A DNA stretch of 64,000 nucleotides, from positions 992,001-1,056,000 of the forward strand of contig OZ248397.1 of NCBI GenBank assembly GCA_965234475.1, written 5' to 3'. Shown piece after piece: positions 26,149 through 34,356 of the stretch; position 1 is the first letter of the stretch; every line of letters starts with the position of its first letter. Origin of the DNA: Methylopumilus sp947499625. GTDB lineage: Bacteria; Pseudomonadota; Gammaproteobacteria; Burkholderiales; Methylophilaceae. The notes under the pieces were generated by a model. It did not search any database, was not told the DNA's origin, and worked only from the letters and a program-made list of their open reading frames with translations. The position numbers and the translations under genes were made by a program.

Positions 26149-26958
26149 TTAAACCCAAAGGCCTCTGTAATTAGAGCTTTCCGGGCTTTCTCCCCATAGA
26201 TCGGCCATAACCTTATCTGCATTTTTATCCAAACTATTTGTCCAGAAATTAGATGTCCCTGACGCTCTATTTTGGTTTAGTAAATCTTTTTCTATTAATA
26301 CATCTTTTAAATAACTTGCTACTGCATTCCCTGTATCTACAATCTTAATATGGTCGGGTATTAATGTTTGAATTGCGGGCTTTAAAAAAGAATAATGCGT
26401 GCACCCCAGAACTAGAGTATCAATTTTTTCTTTCAAAAGAGGATCAATGTATTTTTTTAAAAGTGCGATAAGCGCTGGACTATCTAAATCGCCTTGCTCA
26501 ATAAGCTCAACCAAGCCAAAACATGGCTGCGTAATAAAATGAATATCAGTACTATGGTGCTCAAGAAGTGCTGAAAATTTTGCACTTAACAAAGTGCCTG
26601 ATGTTGCTAATACGCCAACTACTTTATTTTTTGACATCAATGAGGCAGGTTTGACTGCTGGCTCCATGCCTATTATCGGATAACTAAAACGATCTCTAAG
26701 TGTCTGAATTGAGGTGGCTGTTGCTGTATTGCATGCTACTACAACGGACTTAACGTCTTGTTTATTTAAAAAATCAAAAACAGTTAAGACGCGGTGCGTA
26801 ATTTCTTCGCTTGATTTTTCACCATAAGGTGCAAATCTAGAATCTGCAACATAAATGAGATTCTCATGCAGCAAATGCTGTCTTATACACTTAAGCACTG
26901 AAATGCCACCTACTCCGGAATCAATCACGCCAATAGGATTATTTTGAGATGGAAACAT
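26149..26958 (-). CDS. murI: glutamate racemase
   Basis: MurI makes D-glutamate for peptidoglycan. The 269-residue protein has the substrate motif I-D-S-G-V-G-G-I-S-V near residue 13, P-Y-G-E-K near 45, and both catalytic cysteines: C-N-T-A-T-A near 79 and G-C-T-H-Y near 190. The C-terminal 25 residues are Asn/Asp-rich and variable. It is divergent from the cobalamin adenosyltransferase gene. Confidence 0.94.
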   Translation of the reverse strand: MFPSQNNPIGVIDSGVGGISVLKCIRQHLLHENLIYVADSRFAPYGEKSSEEITHRVLTVFDFLNKQDVKSVVVACNTATATSIQTLRDRFSYPIIGMEPAVKPASLMSKNKVVGVLATSGTLLSAKFSALLEHHSTDIHFITQPCFGLVELIEQGDLDSPALIALLKKYIDPLLKEKIDTLVLGCTHYSFLKPAIQTLIPDHIKIVDTGNAVASYLKDVLIEKDLLNQNRASGTSNFWTNSLDKNADKVMADLWGESPESSNYRGLWV

Positions 26959-27037
26959 GAGCTTAATCTAAAGTTTTATTCAAATCTAAATATAGATGAT
27001 AGTAAGCTTAATGTACAATAGATTGAAAAGGAAAATC

Positions 27038-27586
27038 ATGGGTTACCGTTTATCAAAAATATTTACCAAGGGTGGGGACAAGGGATCCACCGGCCTTGGC
27101 GATGGATCAAGGACTAATAAATTTAGCGATCGTATCGTAGCAATAGGTGCGATAGATGAGCTTAATTCAATGATTGGGCTCATGCTTACAGAAAGCCTCC
27201 CGCTTAAAATCAATAAAATTCTAACTGTGATACAGCACCACTTATTCAATCTAGGCGGCGAAATATCAATGCCAGGACATAAAATCATGAAAAAAAATGA
27301 TGTTCTTGAATTAGAAGAAATTATCACCTCGTACAATAAAGATTTACCTCCTTTAAAAGAATTTATCCTTCCAGGAGGTTCTAGGGCTGCGGCATTTTGT
27401 CATATGGCGAGAACTATTTGTAGAAGAGCCGAACAGGCCATATTTAAACTCAACTCAAAAGACACGATTAATACTTACTCCCTTCAGTACATTAACAGGC
27501 TCTCAGATTTATTGTTTGTTCTTGCTAGAGTTATCAATAAACATAAAAAAGTTAAAGATGTTTTTTGGAAAAAAGATATTAGCTAA
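27038..27586 (+). CDS. PduO-type cob(I)alamin adenosyltransferase
   Basis: This enzyme adenosylates cob(I)alamin to make coenzyme B12. The ATP motif T-K-G-G-D-K-G-S-T-G-L-G-D-G lies at the N-terminus, and the C-terminal R-x-C-R-R-A-E-Q helix and Y-I-N-R-L-S-D-L-L-F segment complete the PduO fold. The frame is open from ATG 26996, but ATG 27038 is preferred: AAGG (27028-27031) is about 7 bases upstream and homologues begin with a few residues before T-K-G-G-D. This gives 182 residues. No B12 synthesis or B12-dependent enzyme gene is nearby. Confidence 0.9.
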   Translation: MGYRLSKIFTKGGDKGSTGLGDGSRTNKFSDRIVAIGAIDELNSMIGLMLTESLPLKINKILTVIQHHLFNLGGEISMPGHKIMKKNDVLELEEIITSYNKDLPPLKEFILPGGSRAAAFCHMARTICRRAEQAIFKLNSKDTINTYSLQYINRLSDLLFVLARVINKHKKVKDVFWKKDIS

Positions 27587-27601
27587 TACAGATCTTCATT
27601 A

Positions 27602-28864
27602 ATGTCATCGACCCCTCCCATACTTAAAGCCTTTTTTAAAAAATTTAAAAAAACTAAAAAATCTAATTTTGAAATCGATTTCAAAAAAATTGATATCAGC
27701 CTTATCAGCGTTCATGCAATAAAAACTATAGAAGTTCTAGAAGATAGCGGCTTTGAGGCTTATCTTGTAGGAGGAGCAGTTAGAGATCTTCTTTTTGGGA
27801 TTAAGCCGAAAGACTTTGATGTGGTTACAAATGCTACACCTGATCAAATACATCATTTATTTAAACGCTCTAGAATGATTGGACGGCGCTTTAAATTAGT
27901 TCATGTTATTTATGGGCGAGAAGTCATCGAAGTCTCCACATATCGCTCCCAGCAAAAAGAAATCCCTCAATCCGATGGGTCCGTGATTAAAGATGATAAC
28001 CATTATGGAACAATAGAAGAGGACGCGATGCGACGCGACTTTACTATTAATGCAATGTTTTATAGTCCCACAAATCATAAACTTGTTGATTTTCATGAAG
28101 GACTAGAAGATCTTAAACACGGCATTATTCGAATGATTGGGGATCCAGAAACGCGCTACCAAGAAGACCCTATTCGCATATTGAGAGCATTCCGTGTATG
28201 TGCAAAACTTAATATGACTCTTCATAGCCCTTCAAGAAGTCCTATAAAAAAAATCATACCTCTGCTTCATGACATTCCTCATTCAAGACTGTTTGATGAG
28301 GTTATTAAATTTTTCTTAACAGGGCATGCATTCAATAGCTATAAAGTCATGCAAGATGAAAGTATCTACTCACAGTTTTTCTTATTGCCAGAATTCAAGT
28401 TAGAAGAGATTGATCTTTTTATTTCGAACGGGCTTAAAAATACAGACTTAAGAATTAACCAAGACAAGTCGTGTAACCCGAGCTTCTTATTTTCATTTTT
28501 GTTGTGGCATCAGGTTTATCTATTATGGGACCAATACAAAGTCGAGCTTAAACATTCTATAGCGGGCCTTAACCAAGCGATTGATGAAGTGATCGAAAAA
28601 CAAATTAAACTTTTCCCTATTCATAAACGCTTCACAATTACCATGAAAGAAATATGGCGATTGCAACCACGATTTGAAAACCAATCTCCAAAAAAAATAT
28701 ATCGATTATTACTCCATCCAAGATTTAGAGCTGCTTATGACTTTATGCTATTGCGATGTCAATCTAACCAGCTCGATGAGACTATTGGTATATGGTGGAC
28801 AAATTTTATTGATGCTGATCACCATGAAAAATCATTGATGGTCAAAAAACTCACCCGCAAATAA
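27602..28864 (+). CDS. pcnB: poly(A) polymerase I
   Basis: PcnB adds 3' poly(A) tails that mark RNAs for decay. The 420-residue protein has the nucleotidyltransferase motif G-G-A-V-R-D-L-L-F near residue 57, then K-D-F-D-V-V (catalytic DxD), R-R-F-K-L-V-H-V, and R-R-D-F-T-I-N-A-M-F. The RNA-binding domain (E-D-P-I-R-I-L-R-A-F-R) follows, and a basic C-terminal region. pcnB-folK adjacency and the length favour PcnB over CCA-adding enzyme; the tRNAs here encode CCA, which also makes a dedicated CCA enzyme less pressing. Confidence 0.92.
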   Translation: MSSTPPILKAFFKKFKKTKKSNFEIDFKKIDISLISVHAIKTIEVLEDSGFEAYLVGGAVRDLLFGIKPKDFDVVTNATPDQIHHLFKRSRMIGRRFKLVHVIYGREVIEVSTYRSQQKEIPQSDGSVIKDDNHYGTIEEDAMRRDFTINAMFYSPTNHKLVDFHEGLEDLKHGIIRMIGDPETRYQEDPIRILRAFRVCAKLNMTLHSPSRSPIKKIIPLLHDIPHSRLFDEVIKFFLTGHAFNSYKVMQDESIYSQFFLLPEFKLEEIDLFISNGLKNTDLRINQDKSCNPSFLFSFLLWHQVYLLWDQYKVELKHSIAGLNQAIDEVIEKQIKLFPIHKRFTITMKEIWRLQPRFENQSPKKIYRLLLHPRFRAAYDFMLLRCQSNQLDETIGIWWTNFIDADHHEKSLMVKKLTRK

Positions 28865-28870
28865 TCAAAG

Positions 28871-29356
28871 ATGGGCACCTTAGCTTACATTGCAGTAGGA
28901 AGTAATCTTGCAAATCCACTAAATCAAGTAACTACCGCATTTAATGAAATTGGAAATATGCCTAAAAGTAAGCTTATAAAAAAATCAAGTTGCTATTCCA
29001 GTTCGCCTTTAGGTTATAAAGACCAGCCCGACTTTATAAACGCTGTAGTTTCTATTGAAACAGAACTTAGCCCTCATCAGCTCCTTATGGAGCTGCAAAT
29101 GATAGAAGGCTCACATAAAAGAGAGCGTCTATTCCCTAACGCACCTAGAACGCTTGATTTAGATATTCTTCTTTATGGGGATATAAGACTAGATGAGCCT
29201 AAACTCACCATACCGCATCCTAGAATGCATGAGCGGGCTTTTGTTATTTTTCCTCTTAAAGAAATTAATGAAAATATTTCTGTTCCTCCCTTCGGAGATA
29301 TCGCTAAAATAGCCAAAGGATTAGACCCAGAAAATACCAAACGCATAACTTTATGA
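28871..29356 (+). CDS. folK: 2-amino-4-hydroxy-6-hydroxymethyldihydropteridine pyrophosphokinase
   Basis: FolK transfers pyrophosphate from ATP to the pterin precursor in folate synthesis. The 161-residue protein shows A-V-G-S-N-L near residue 7, Y-K-D-Q-P-D-F-I-N-A-V, the P-R-T-L-D-L-D-I-L-L signature with the Mg-binding aspartates near 95, and P-H-P-R-M-H-E-R-A-F-V. It overlaps the next gene by ATGA, joining the folK-dNK-panB-panC run found in betaproteobacteria. Confidence 0.94.
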   Translation: MGTLAYIAVGSNLANPLNQVTTAFNEIGNMPKSKLIKKSSCYSSSPLGYKDQPDFINAVVSIETELSPHQLLMELQMIEGSHKRERLFPNAPRTLDLDILLYGDIRLDEPKLTIPHPRMHERAFVIFPLKEINENISVPPFGDIAKIAKGLDPENTKRITL

Positions 29357-30000
29357 ATATTTTTGATAGATTTCCTTACATTGTAGTTGAAGGGCCTATT
29401 GGCTCAGGAAAGTCAACGCTAGCAAAAATTTTAGCTGATCGATTTGCAGTCAATTTTATAAGCGAAAAAGCCGAAAAAAATCCTTTTTTGCCAAAATTTT
29501 ATGAGGACATGAAGCGCTACGCCTTATCTACTCAGTTATTTTTTCTTTTTCAACGAGCAGATCAGGTTCAAAAAATTTCCCAGATAGATATGTTTAAAGA
29601 ATCAACGATTGCAGACTTTTTTCTTGAAAAGGACCCTATCTTTGCAAAAATTAATTTAGATGAGGAGGAGTTTAATCTCTACCATCAAATCTTTTCTCGC
29701 CTGCAATTAAAAGCACCAAAACCAGATCTCATTATTTATATTCAAACATCTATAGAAACTTTAGCAAAAAGAATCAAGGATAGAAGCATTGATTTTGAAA
29801 TGGACATTTCAACTGAATATTTAGAAGCGATTTCTGAATCATATAGCCAATTTTTTCATAGTTATGATCGCTCACCTGTTTTAATTCTTAATAATGAAAA
29901 TTTAAATATTCTCAAAGATAAACATGCAATTGATCTCTTAATTGAACGAATCATGAATATCAAAAGTAATCGAGAATTTTTTAATCCCCAGCTCCTATGA
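29353..30000 (+). CDS. deoxynucleoside kinase (dAdo/dGuo kinase-like)
   Basis: The 215-residue protein is a dNK-family P-loop kinase that phosphorylates deoxynucleosides for salvage. Walker A is G-P-I-G-S-G-K-S-T near residue 16. The substrate E-K-A-E-K-N-P-F-L, the catalytic D-F-F-L-E-K-D-P-I segment (D-F/D-R position) and the LID K-R-I-K-D-R-S-I-D-F-E near 140 are visible. Nucleoside specificity cannot be decided by eye. Start and stop overlap folK and panB by ATGA. Confidence 0.88.
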   Translation: MNIFDRFPYIVVEGPIGSGKSTLAKILADRFAVNFISEKAEKNPFLPKFYEDMKRYALSTQLFFLFQRADQVQKISQIDMFKESTIADFFLEKDPIFAKINLDEEEFNLYHQIFSRLQLKAPKPDLIIYIQTSIETLAKRIKDRSIDFEMDISTEYLEAISESYSQFFHSYDRSPVLILNNENLNILKDKHAIDLLIERIMNIKSNREFFNPQLL

Positions 30001-30752
30001 ATTTAAAATCTCTTAAATCTATGAAAAAAAGTGGTAGGAAAATTACCATTCTCACTTGCTATGATGCGTCTTTTGCAAGGCTATTGGAGTCAGTAGCAGT
30101 TGATGCTCTTTTAGTGGGAGATTCTCTGGGTATGTTTATTAAAGGTGATGCCAATACACATAATGTTTCATTAAACGATATGATTTATCACACTAAAGCT
30201 GTAGCGCGTGGTGCTAAATCTACATTCATTATCAGTGATCTTCCTATCCATACTTACAAGACTAATGACCTTGCATACAAAAGTGCTATGGCACTTATTG
30301 ATGCGGGAGCAGATATGATTAAGCTCGAAGGTGGAGCATCATTAGGCTCTATTGTTAGGCACTTAAAAACAAAGGATATTAAAGTATGTGGGCATATAGG
30401 ATATATGCCGCAAAGTATTAAAGATAAAAGCAGCAATGACATTCAATATGCGCTAAAAAAAACTCTAGGCACTATTGTTGAGGATGCAAAGGCGCTTGAG
30501 AAGTCTGGAGCTGATATGTTAGTACTTTCATCTATCCCTGAGGATGTAGCCAAGAGAATTACACAAGAAATATCTATTCCGACTATTGGATTTCATTCAG
30601 GTGGAACATGCGACGGTGAGGTTTTTATTTTGTATGACTTGTTAATCAATTCAAATACATCTTATGATCTTTATTTAAATAATACATCTGTATCAAATAA
30701 AAATAGCGATACAAAAGACTTCCTTTTAAAGTTCATGAAAAATCACTCTTAA
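29997..30752 (+). CDS. panB: divergent 3-methyl-2-oxobutanoate hydroxymethyltransferase (PanB)
   Basis: PanB makes ketopantoate for pantothenate synthesis. The 251-residue sequence keeps the family fold and metal ligands: Asp42 in L-V-G-D-S-L-G-M, Asp81 in I-S-D-L-P, Lys109 and Glu111 in I-K-L-E-G-G, and His133 in C-G-H-I-G-Y-M-P-Q-S. The segment usually reading E-C-V-P, with the proposed catalytic Glu (Glu181 in E. coli), is S-S-I-P at 178-181. The normal G-I-G-A-G loop is G-F-H-S-G (198-202). The C-terminus is shorter and Asn/Ser-rich. Position between dNK and panC supports PanB identity, but its activity is in question. ATGA overlap with the upstream gene. Confidence 0.82.
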   Translation: MNLKSLKSMKKSGRKITILTCYDASFARLLESVAVDALLVGDSLGMFIKGDANTHNVSLNDMIYHTKAVARGAKSTFIISDLPIHTYKTNDLAYKSAMALIDAGADMIKLEGGASLGSIVRHLKTKDIKVCGHIGYMPQSIKDKSSNDIQYALKKTLGTIVEDAKALEKSGADMLVLSSIPEDVAKRITQEISIPTIGFHSGGTCDGEVFILYDLLINSNTSYDLYLNNTSVSNKNSDTKDFLLKFMKNHS

Positions 30753-30754
30753 GT

Positions 30755-31591
30755 ATGCATGTCATTCATACTCAAAACGAATTAATTAAAACTTTAAAGG
30801 TGTTATCTAATATTGCTTTTGTCCCTACTATGGGGAATCTCCACGAAGGGCACATTAAACTTATTCAAGAAGCATTAAAAAAAACAAAACATATTGTAGT
30901 GAGTATTTTTATCAATCCACTCCAATTTAACTCAAAAGAAGATTTTAAAAATTATCCACGGACATTAGAAAAAGACTTATCTATGCTTAAGGAATTAGAC
31001 GTACCTTTCGTATTTGTTCCGTCTGAAGAAGATATTCTTGATCCATTACAAACAATCGAAATTCATCTGCCTCGCATTGCAAATGATTTATGTGGAAAAT
31101 TTAGGCCAGGACACTTTAATGGCGTCGCCACTATTGTATGTAAATTATTTACCCTCATTCAGCCCGATATAGCCTTTTTTGGGAAAAAGGATTTTCAACA
31201 GTTATTTTTGATTAAAGCATTAGTTAAACAGCTTAACTATCCTATTGAGATTGTGGAAATAGATACAGTTCGAGATCATGACGGCTTAGCAAAAAGCTCA
31301 AGAAATAATTTACTTTCCCACGAGCATAGAAAAAAGGCGCCTCAATTATTACATCAATTGAATGCTATGAAGGAAAAAGTTATACAAAAAACTTCTTTAT
31401 TTGAAGAAATTGAAGCGCATGCAGTGAGAACATTAAATGCTTCTGGATGGACTGTTGATTACCTATCGATTCGCTCAGCTCAATCGCTTGAAAATCCAGT
31501 TCATGATGAAAATCAGATAGTTATTTTGGGGGCCGCCACCTTAGGGTCTGTTCGCCTTATTGATAATATTGAATTTTGCATCCACGATTGA
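30755..31591 (+). CDS. panC: pantothenate synthetase
   Basis: PanC condenses pantoate with beta-alanine using ATP. The 278-residue protein has P-T-M-G-N-L-H-E-G-H near residue 24 (HIGH-like), F-I-N-P-L-Q-F-N, Y-P-R-T-L, R-P-G-H-F-N-G-V-A-T, F-F-G-K-K-D-F-Q-Q and G-L-A-K-S-S-R-N (KMSKS-like, with Lys where Met or Leu is usual). All expected motifs are intact, unlike the neighbouring PanB. It starts 2 bp after panB. Confidence 0.94.
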   Translation: MHVIHTQNELIKTLKVLSNIAFVPTMGNLHEGHIKLIQEALKKTKHIVVSIFINPLQFNSKEDFKNYPRTLEKDLSMLKELDVPFVFVPSEEDILDPLQTIEIHLPRIANDLCGKFRPGHFNGVATIVCKLFTLIQPDIAFFGKKDFQQLFLIKALVKQLNYPIEIVEIDTVRDHDGLAKSSRNNLLSHEHRKKAPQLLHQLNAMKEKVIQKTSLFEEIEAHAVRTLNASGWTVDYLSIRSAQSLENPVHDENQIVILGAATLGSVRLIDNIEFCIHD

Positions 31592-31603
31592 ACTGGCTAT
31601 AAT
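31575..31603 (+). promoter_or_regulatory. probable sigma-70 promoter for panD-rsfS-rlmH-phrB
   Basis: TTTGCA (31575-31580), 17 bp, then a perfect TATAAT (31598-31603). Transcription would start near 31610, about 29 bases before the panD ATG. The -35 box lies inside the end of panC. Confidence 0.5.
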
Positions 31604-31638
31604 AGGACATCCTTTATACCTAGTTTTGTAGTCCATAT

Positions 31639-32019
31639 ATGCAAAGAATCATGCTCAAATCTAAACTTCATCGCGTTCAAGTTACGCATTCCGAACTTGA
31701 ATATGAAGGCTCATGTGCGATTGACGAAACATTGCTTGAGGCAGCTCAAATAAGAGAATTTGAGCAAATTGCTATCTACAATATTACAAACGGTGAACGT
31801 TTTACTACTTACGCTATTAGGGCGCAAAGAAATTCAGGGGTTATTTCGATTAATGGAGCAGCAGCTCACAAAGCTAACCCTGGTGATCTTATTATTATTG
31901 CAACCTATGCAAATTACTCTGAGCTGGAGCTAGAAAAATACAAACCAGTGCTTATTTATGTTAACGAAAAAAATCAGATTATTGCAAAAAAAGATTTTAT
32001 TCAGATTCAGGCTGCTTAA
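31639..32019 (+). CDS. panD: aspartate 1-decarboxylase
   Basis: PanD makes beta-alanine for pantothenate. The 126-residue proenzyme self-cleaves between Gly24 and Ser25 in Y-E-G-S-C-A-I-D to form the pyruvoyl group. Lys9 in S-K-L-H-R-V and the T-T-Y-A-I-R and N-G-A-A-A-H segments needed for catalysis are present. A second ATG four codons in is possible, but starting at 31639 matches the E. coli N-terminus and puts the cleavage Ser at exactly 25. Together with panB and panC this gives the full route to pantothenate except ketopantoate reductase. Confidence 0.95.
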   Translation: MQRIMLKSKLHRVQVTHSELEYEGSCAIDETLLEAAQIREFEQIAIYNITNGERFTTYAIRAQRNSGVISINGAAAHKANPGDLIIIATYANYSELELEKYKPVLIYVNEKNQIIAKKDFIQIQAA

Positions 32020-32025
32020 TTATCA

Positions 32026-32388
32026 ATGACCTTGAATGATATTAAAAAAGCGGTAGTTGAGGCACTTGAGGACATTAAAGCGTTTGATATTGAAGTCATT
32101 GATGTAAGAAAAATTACAACGGTTACAAGTTTTATGGTGGTTGCAAGTGCTAACTCAACGAGACAAACAAAAGCACTCGCTCACAATGTCTGCGAAAAAA
32201 TGAAGTCACTTAATATTCATATTAATGGAGTTGAAGGGGAAAAAGAAGGTGAGTGGGTTCTTGTAGATGTGGATGATGTGATTGTTCATATTATGCTCCC
32301 TACCACACGCGCCTATTACAATCTTGAGCAGTTATGGATAGAGCCGCCCAAAAAACAATCTCCAAAAAAAATTAATTCACTTCATTGA
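32026..32388 (+). CDS. rsfS: ribosome silencing factor RsfS
   Basis: RsfS binds uL14 and blocks subunit joining when nutrients are scarce. The 120-residue protein shows the Iojap signature: D-I-E-V-I-D-V-R-K near residue 20, then V-A-S-A-N-S-T-R-Q, G-E-K-E-G-E-W-V-L-V-D and D-V-I-V-H-I-M. The usual partner rlmH follows, with overlapping TTGA. The common upstream nadD gene is absent here; panD is in that place. Confidence 0.94.
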   Translation: MTLNDIKKAVVEALEDIKAFDIEVIDVRKITTVTSFMVVASANSTRQTKALAHNVCEKMKSLNIHINGVEGEKEGEWVLVDVDDVIVHIMLPTTRAYYNLEQLWIEPPKKQSPKKINSLH

Positions 32389-32846
32389 AAATTAAAATCG
32401 TCTCAATTGGCAATAAAATGCCAGGCTGGATTAACGAAGCTTTTGATGGTTATATTGCAAAGCTCAATCACGATTTTTCTCCTTTGCTTGTAGAAATAAA
32501 ACCTGAAAAAAAATTTGATTCGATAGAGCAAAAAAAAATGAGTGAAGCTGAAAAAATTTTATCTCATCTCGATAAAGAGTTTTTAATTGTGCTTGATGAA
32601 AAGGGAGTCCAGTTCACATCGCCAGAGCTAGCTCAAAAATTAAATCATTGGTCAGAACATTTCAAACATATTGCTTTTGTGATTGGTGGTGCAGATGGCA
32701 TTCATGAAGACGTTCTCCGTAAAGCTAATCTCACATGGAGCCTATCTAAATCAACATTCCCCCATGCTATTGTGAAAGTTTTAGTGGCGGAACAATTATA
32801 TCGAGCTCACTCAATTTTAGAAAATCATCCTTATCATCGTGAATAA
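32385..32846 (+). CDS. rlmH: 23S rRNA (pseudouridine-1915-N3)-methyltransferase RlmH
   Basis: RlmH is a SPOUT methyltransferase acting on helix 69 of 23S rRNA. The 153-residue length is typical. The SAM knot is visible as L-I-V-L-D-E-K-G near residue 66 and F-V-I-G-G-A-D-G-I-H near 103, followed by W-S-L-S-K-S-T-F-P-H. It starts at TTG in TTGA shared with the rsfS stop and overlaps phrB by 8 bp at the end. Confidence 0.94.
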   Translation: MKIKIVSIGNKMPGWINEAFDGYIAKLNHDFSPLLVEIKPEKKFDSIEQKKMSEAEKILSHLDKEFLIVLDEKGVQFTSPELAQKLNHWSEHFKHIAFVIGGADGIHEDVLRKANLTWSLSKSTFPHAIVKVLVAEQLYRAHSILENHPYHRE

Positions 32847-34245
32847 AAAATATAACAACTCACTTGTTTGGTTTAGAAGAGATTTACGTGATTACGATCA
32901 TGCTGCTCTTTCTCATGCGCTTCAAGAGTCTAAGCAAGTTTTCTGTATTTTTATTTTTGACAAAGAAATTTTAGATGTCTTAAAAAATAAAGAAGATAGG
33001 CGAGTTGAATTTATTTGGGAAAGCATTAAAGAGCTTAAAGAAAGTCTCATCCAAAAAAAATCTGATTTAATTGTCATGCATAGTTTGGCTTCTGATGCTA
33101 TTTCTCGTGTCATTGATAAATTTAAGATCGAAGCAATCTATATCAACAGAGATTATGAGCCACAAGCGATCAAGCGAGATGAAGAAATAAAAAATATTGC
33201 GATTAAAAAAAATGTCGATTTTTATGACTTTAAAGATCAGGTAGTTTTTGAAAAAGATGAGATTCTCACTGCGCTTGAAAAAACCTATACTGTTTTTACA
33301 CCATACAAAAATAATTACTTAAAGAAACTTAGCCAAACTACGATACCTCGCTTCGACATTGAGCCATTTATCGAAAATCTTGCTCAATTTAAATCTGATC
33401 CCTTATTGAGTCTCGAGGATATGGGGTTTAAAAAAACTAATCTTCATCAAATTAAAATTCATACGGGCATGACTGGAGGGAAATTACTCGTTGAAGATTT
33501 TAAAGAAAGAATAGCGCTCTATAAAAAAACGCGCGATTTTCCAGCGATTAAAGGCGTTTCTTATCTGTCTGTTCATTTGCGATTTGGTACGCTTTCCATA
33601 AGACAACTTTTTCGGTTAACCCAAGAATCTTTTAGTGAAGGCGCTGAAACATGGCTGAATGAATTAATTTGGCGTGAATTTTATTTTCAAACTCTATTTC
33701 ATCGTCCCGACGTAGGGCTCGGTAGGGCTTTCAAAAAAGACTATGAATCGATCGCTTTTGAAAATAACCCTGATTATTTTAAGGCTTGGACAGAGGGTCA
33801 AACTGGGTTCCCTATTGTAGATGCTGCGATGAGGCAACTTAATCAAACAGGCTTTATGCATAATCGACTTAGAATGATTGCTGCCTCTTTTTTAGTCAAA
33901 GATCTACTTGTCGATTGGCGATGGGGCGAAGCATATTTTGCAGAAAAACTTATTGATTTTGACTTAAGTGCCAATAATGGTGGCTGGCAATGGGCTGCTT
34001 CTACAGGTTGTGACGCTCAGCCATGGTTTAGGATTTTTAACCCAATTACACAATCTTTAAGATTCGACCCCCAAGGTAAATTTATTAAAAAATACGTTCC
34101 TGAGCTTGATAATTTCGGTGATGATGAGATTCACTCGCCATGGCTCAGTCAAAACACCAATAAAATCAACTACCCAAAGCCCATTGTTGACCATGCTTCA
34201 CAAAGAATTAAAGCTCTAGCCCTCTATAAATCTGTAAAAAACTAG
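32839..34245 (+). CDS. phrB: deoxyribodipyrimidine photolyase (class I)
   Basis: PhrB repairs cyclobutane pyrimidine dimers using blue light. The 468-residue protein has the N-terminal antenna-binding domain (W-F-R-R-D-L-R-D-Y-D-H near residue 10) and the FAD domain. The latter contains the W-L-N-E-L-I-W-R-E-F-Y segment, M-H-N-R-L-R-M and N-N-G-G-W-Q-W-A-A-S-T-G-C-D near the C-terminus. These match class I CPD photolyase rather than 6-4 photolyase. GTG at 32839 is the start, inside the end of rlmH. A photolyase kept in a compact genome fits life in sunlit water; that habitat is inferred. Confidence 0.92.
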   Translation: MNKKYNNSLVWFRRDLRDYDHAALSHALQESKQVFCIFIFDKEILDVLKNKEDRRVEFIWESIKELKESLIQKKSDLIVMHSLASDAISRVIDKFKIEAIYINRDYEPQAIKRDEEIKNIAIKKNVDFYDFKDQVVFEKDEILTALEKTYTVFTPYKNNYLKKLSQTTIPRFDIEPFIENLAQFKSDPLLSLEDMGFKKTNLHQIKIHTGMTGGKLLVEDFKERIALYKKTRDFPAIKGVSYLSVHLRFGTLSIRQLFRLTQESFSEGAETWLNELIWREFYFQTLFHRPDVGLGRAFKKDYESIAFENNPDYFKAWTEGQTGFPIVDAAMRQLNQTGFMHNRLRMIAASFLVKDLLVDWRWGEAYFAEKLIDFDLSANNGGWQWAASTGCDAQPWFRIFNPITQSLRFDPQGKFIKKYVPELDNFGDDEIHSPWLSQNTNKINYPKPIVDHASQRIKALALYKSVKN

Positions 34246-34267
34246 GATGTTGTTTTTATGCAACACC

Positions 34268-34290
34268 AAAGGCCTATAGGCTTTAATTTT
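34268..34290 (+). terminator. possible terminator after phrB
   Basis: A short hairpin pairs AAAG(g)CC (34268-34274, one bulged G) with GGCTTT (34279-34284) and is followed by AATTTT. A second small hairpin TGTTG/CAACA (34248-34265) lies just upstream. Both are weak. Confidence 0.35.
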
Positions 34291-34356
34291 CAATATGTTA
34301 TAGACAAAAAAACGACATTAATAGATAATTTGGACAACCCAATAAATCTTTTTGAC

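Noticed and set aside
34258..34356. 33-residue N-terminal extension of mlaA
   Set aside because: It would put 33 residues before the lipoprotein signal peptide and overlaps the hairpins after phrB; ATG 34357 is the sensible start.
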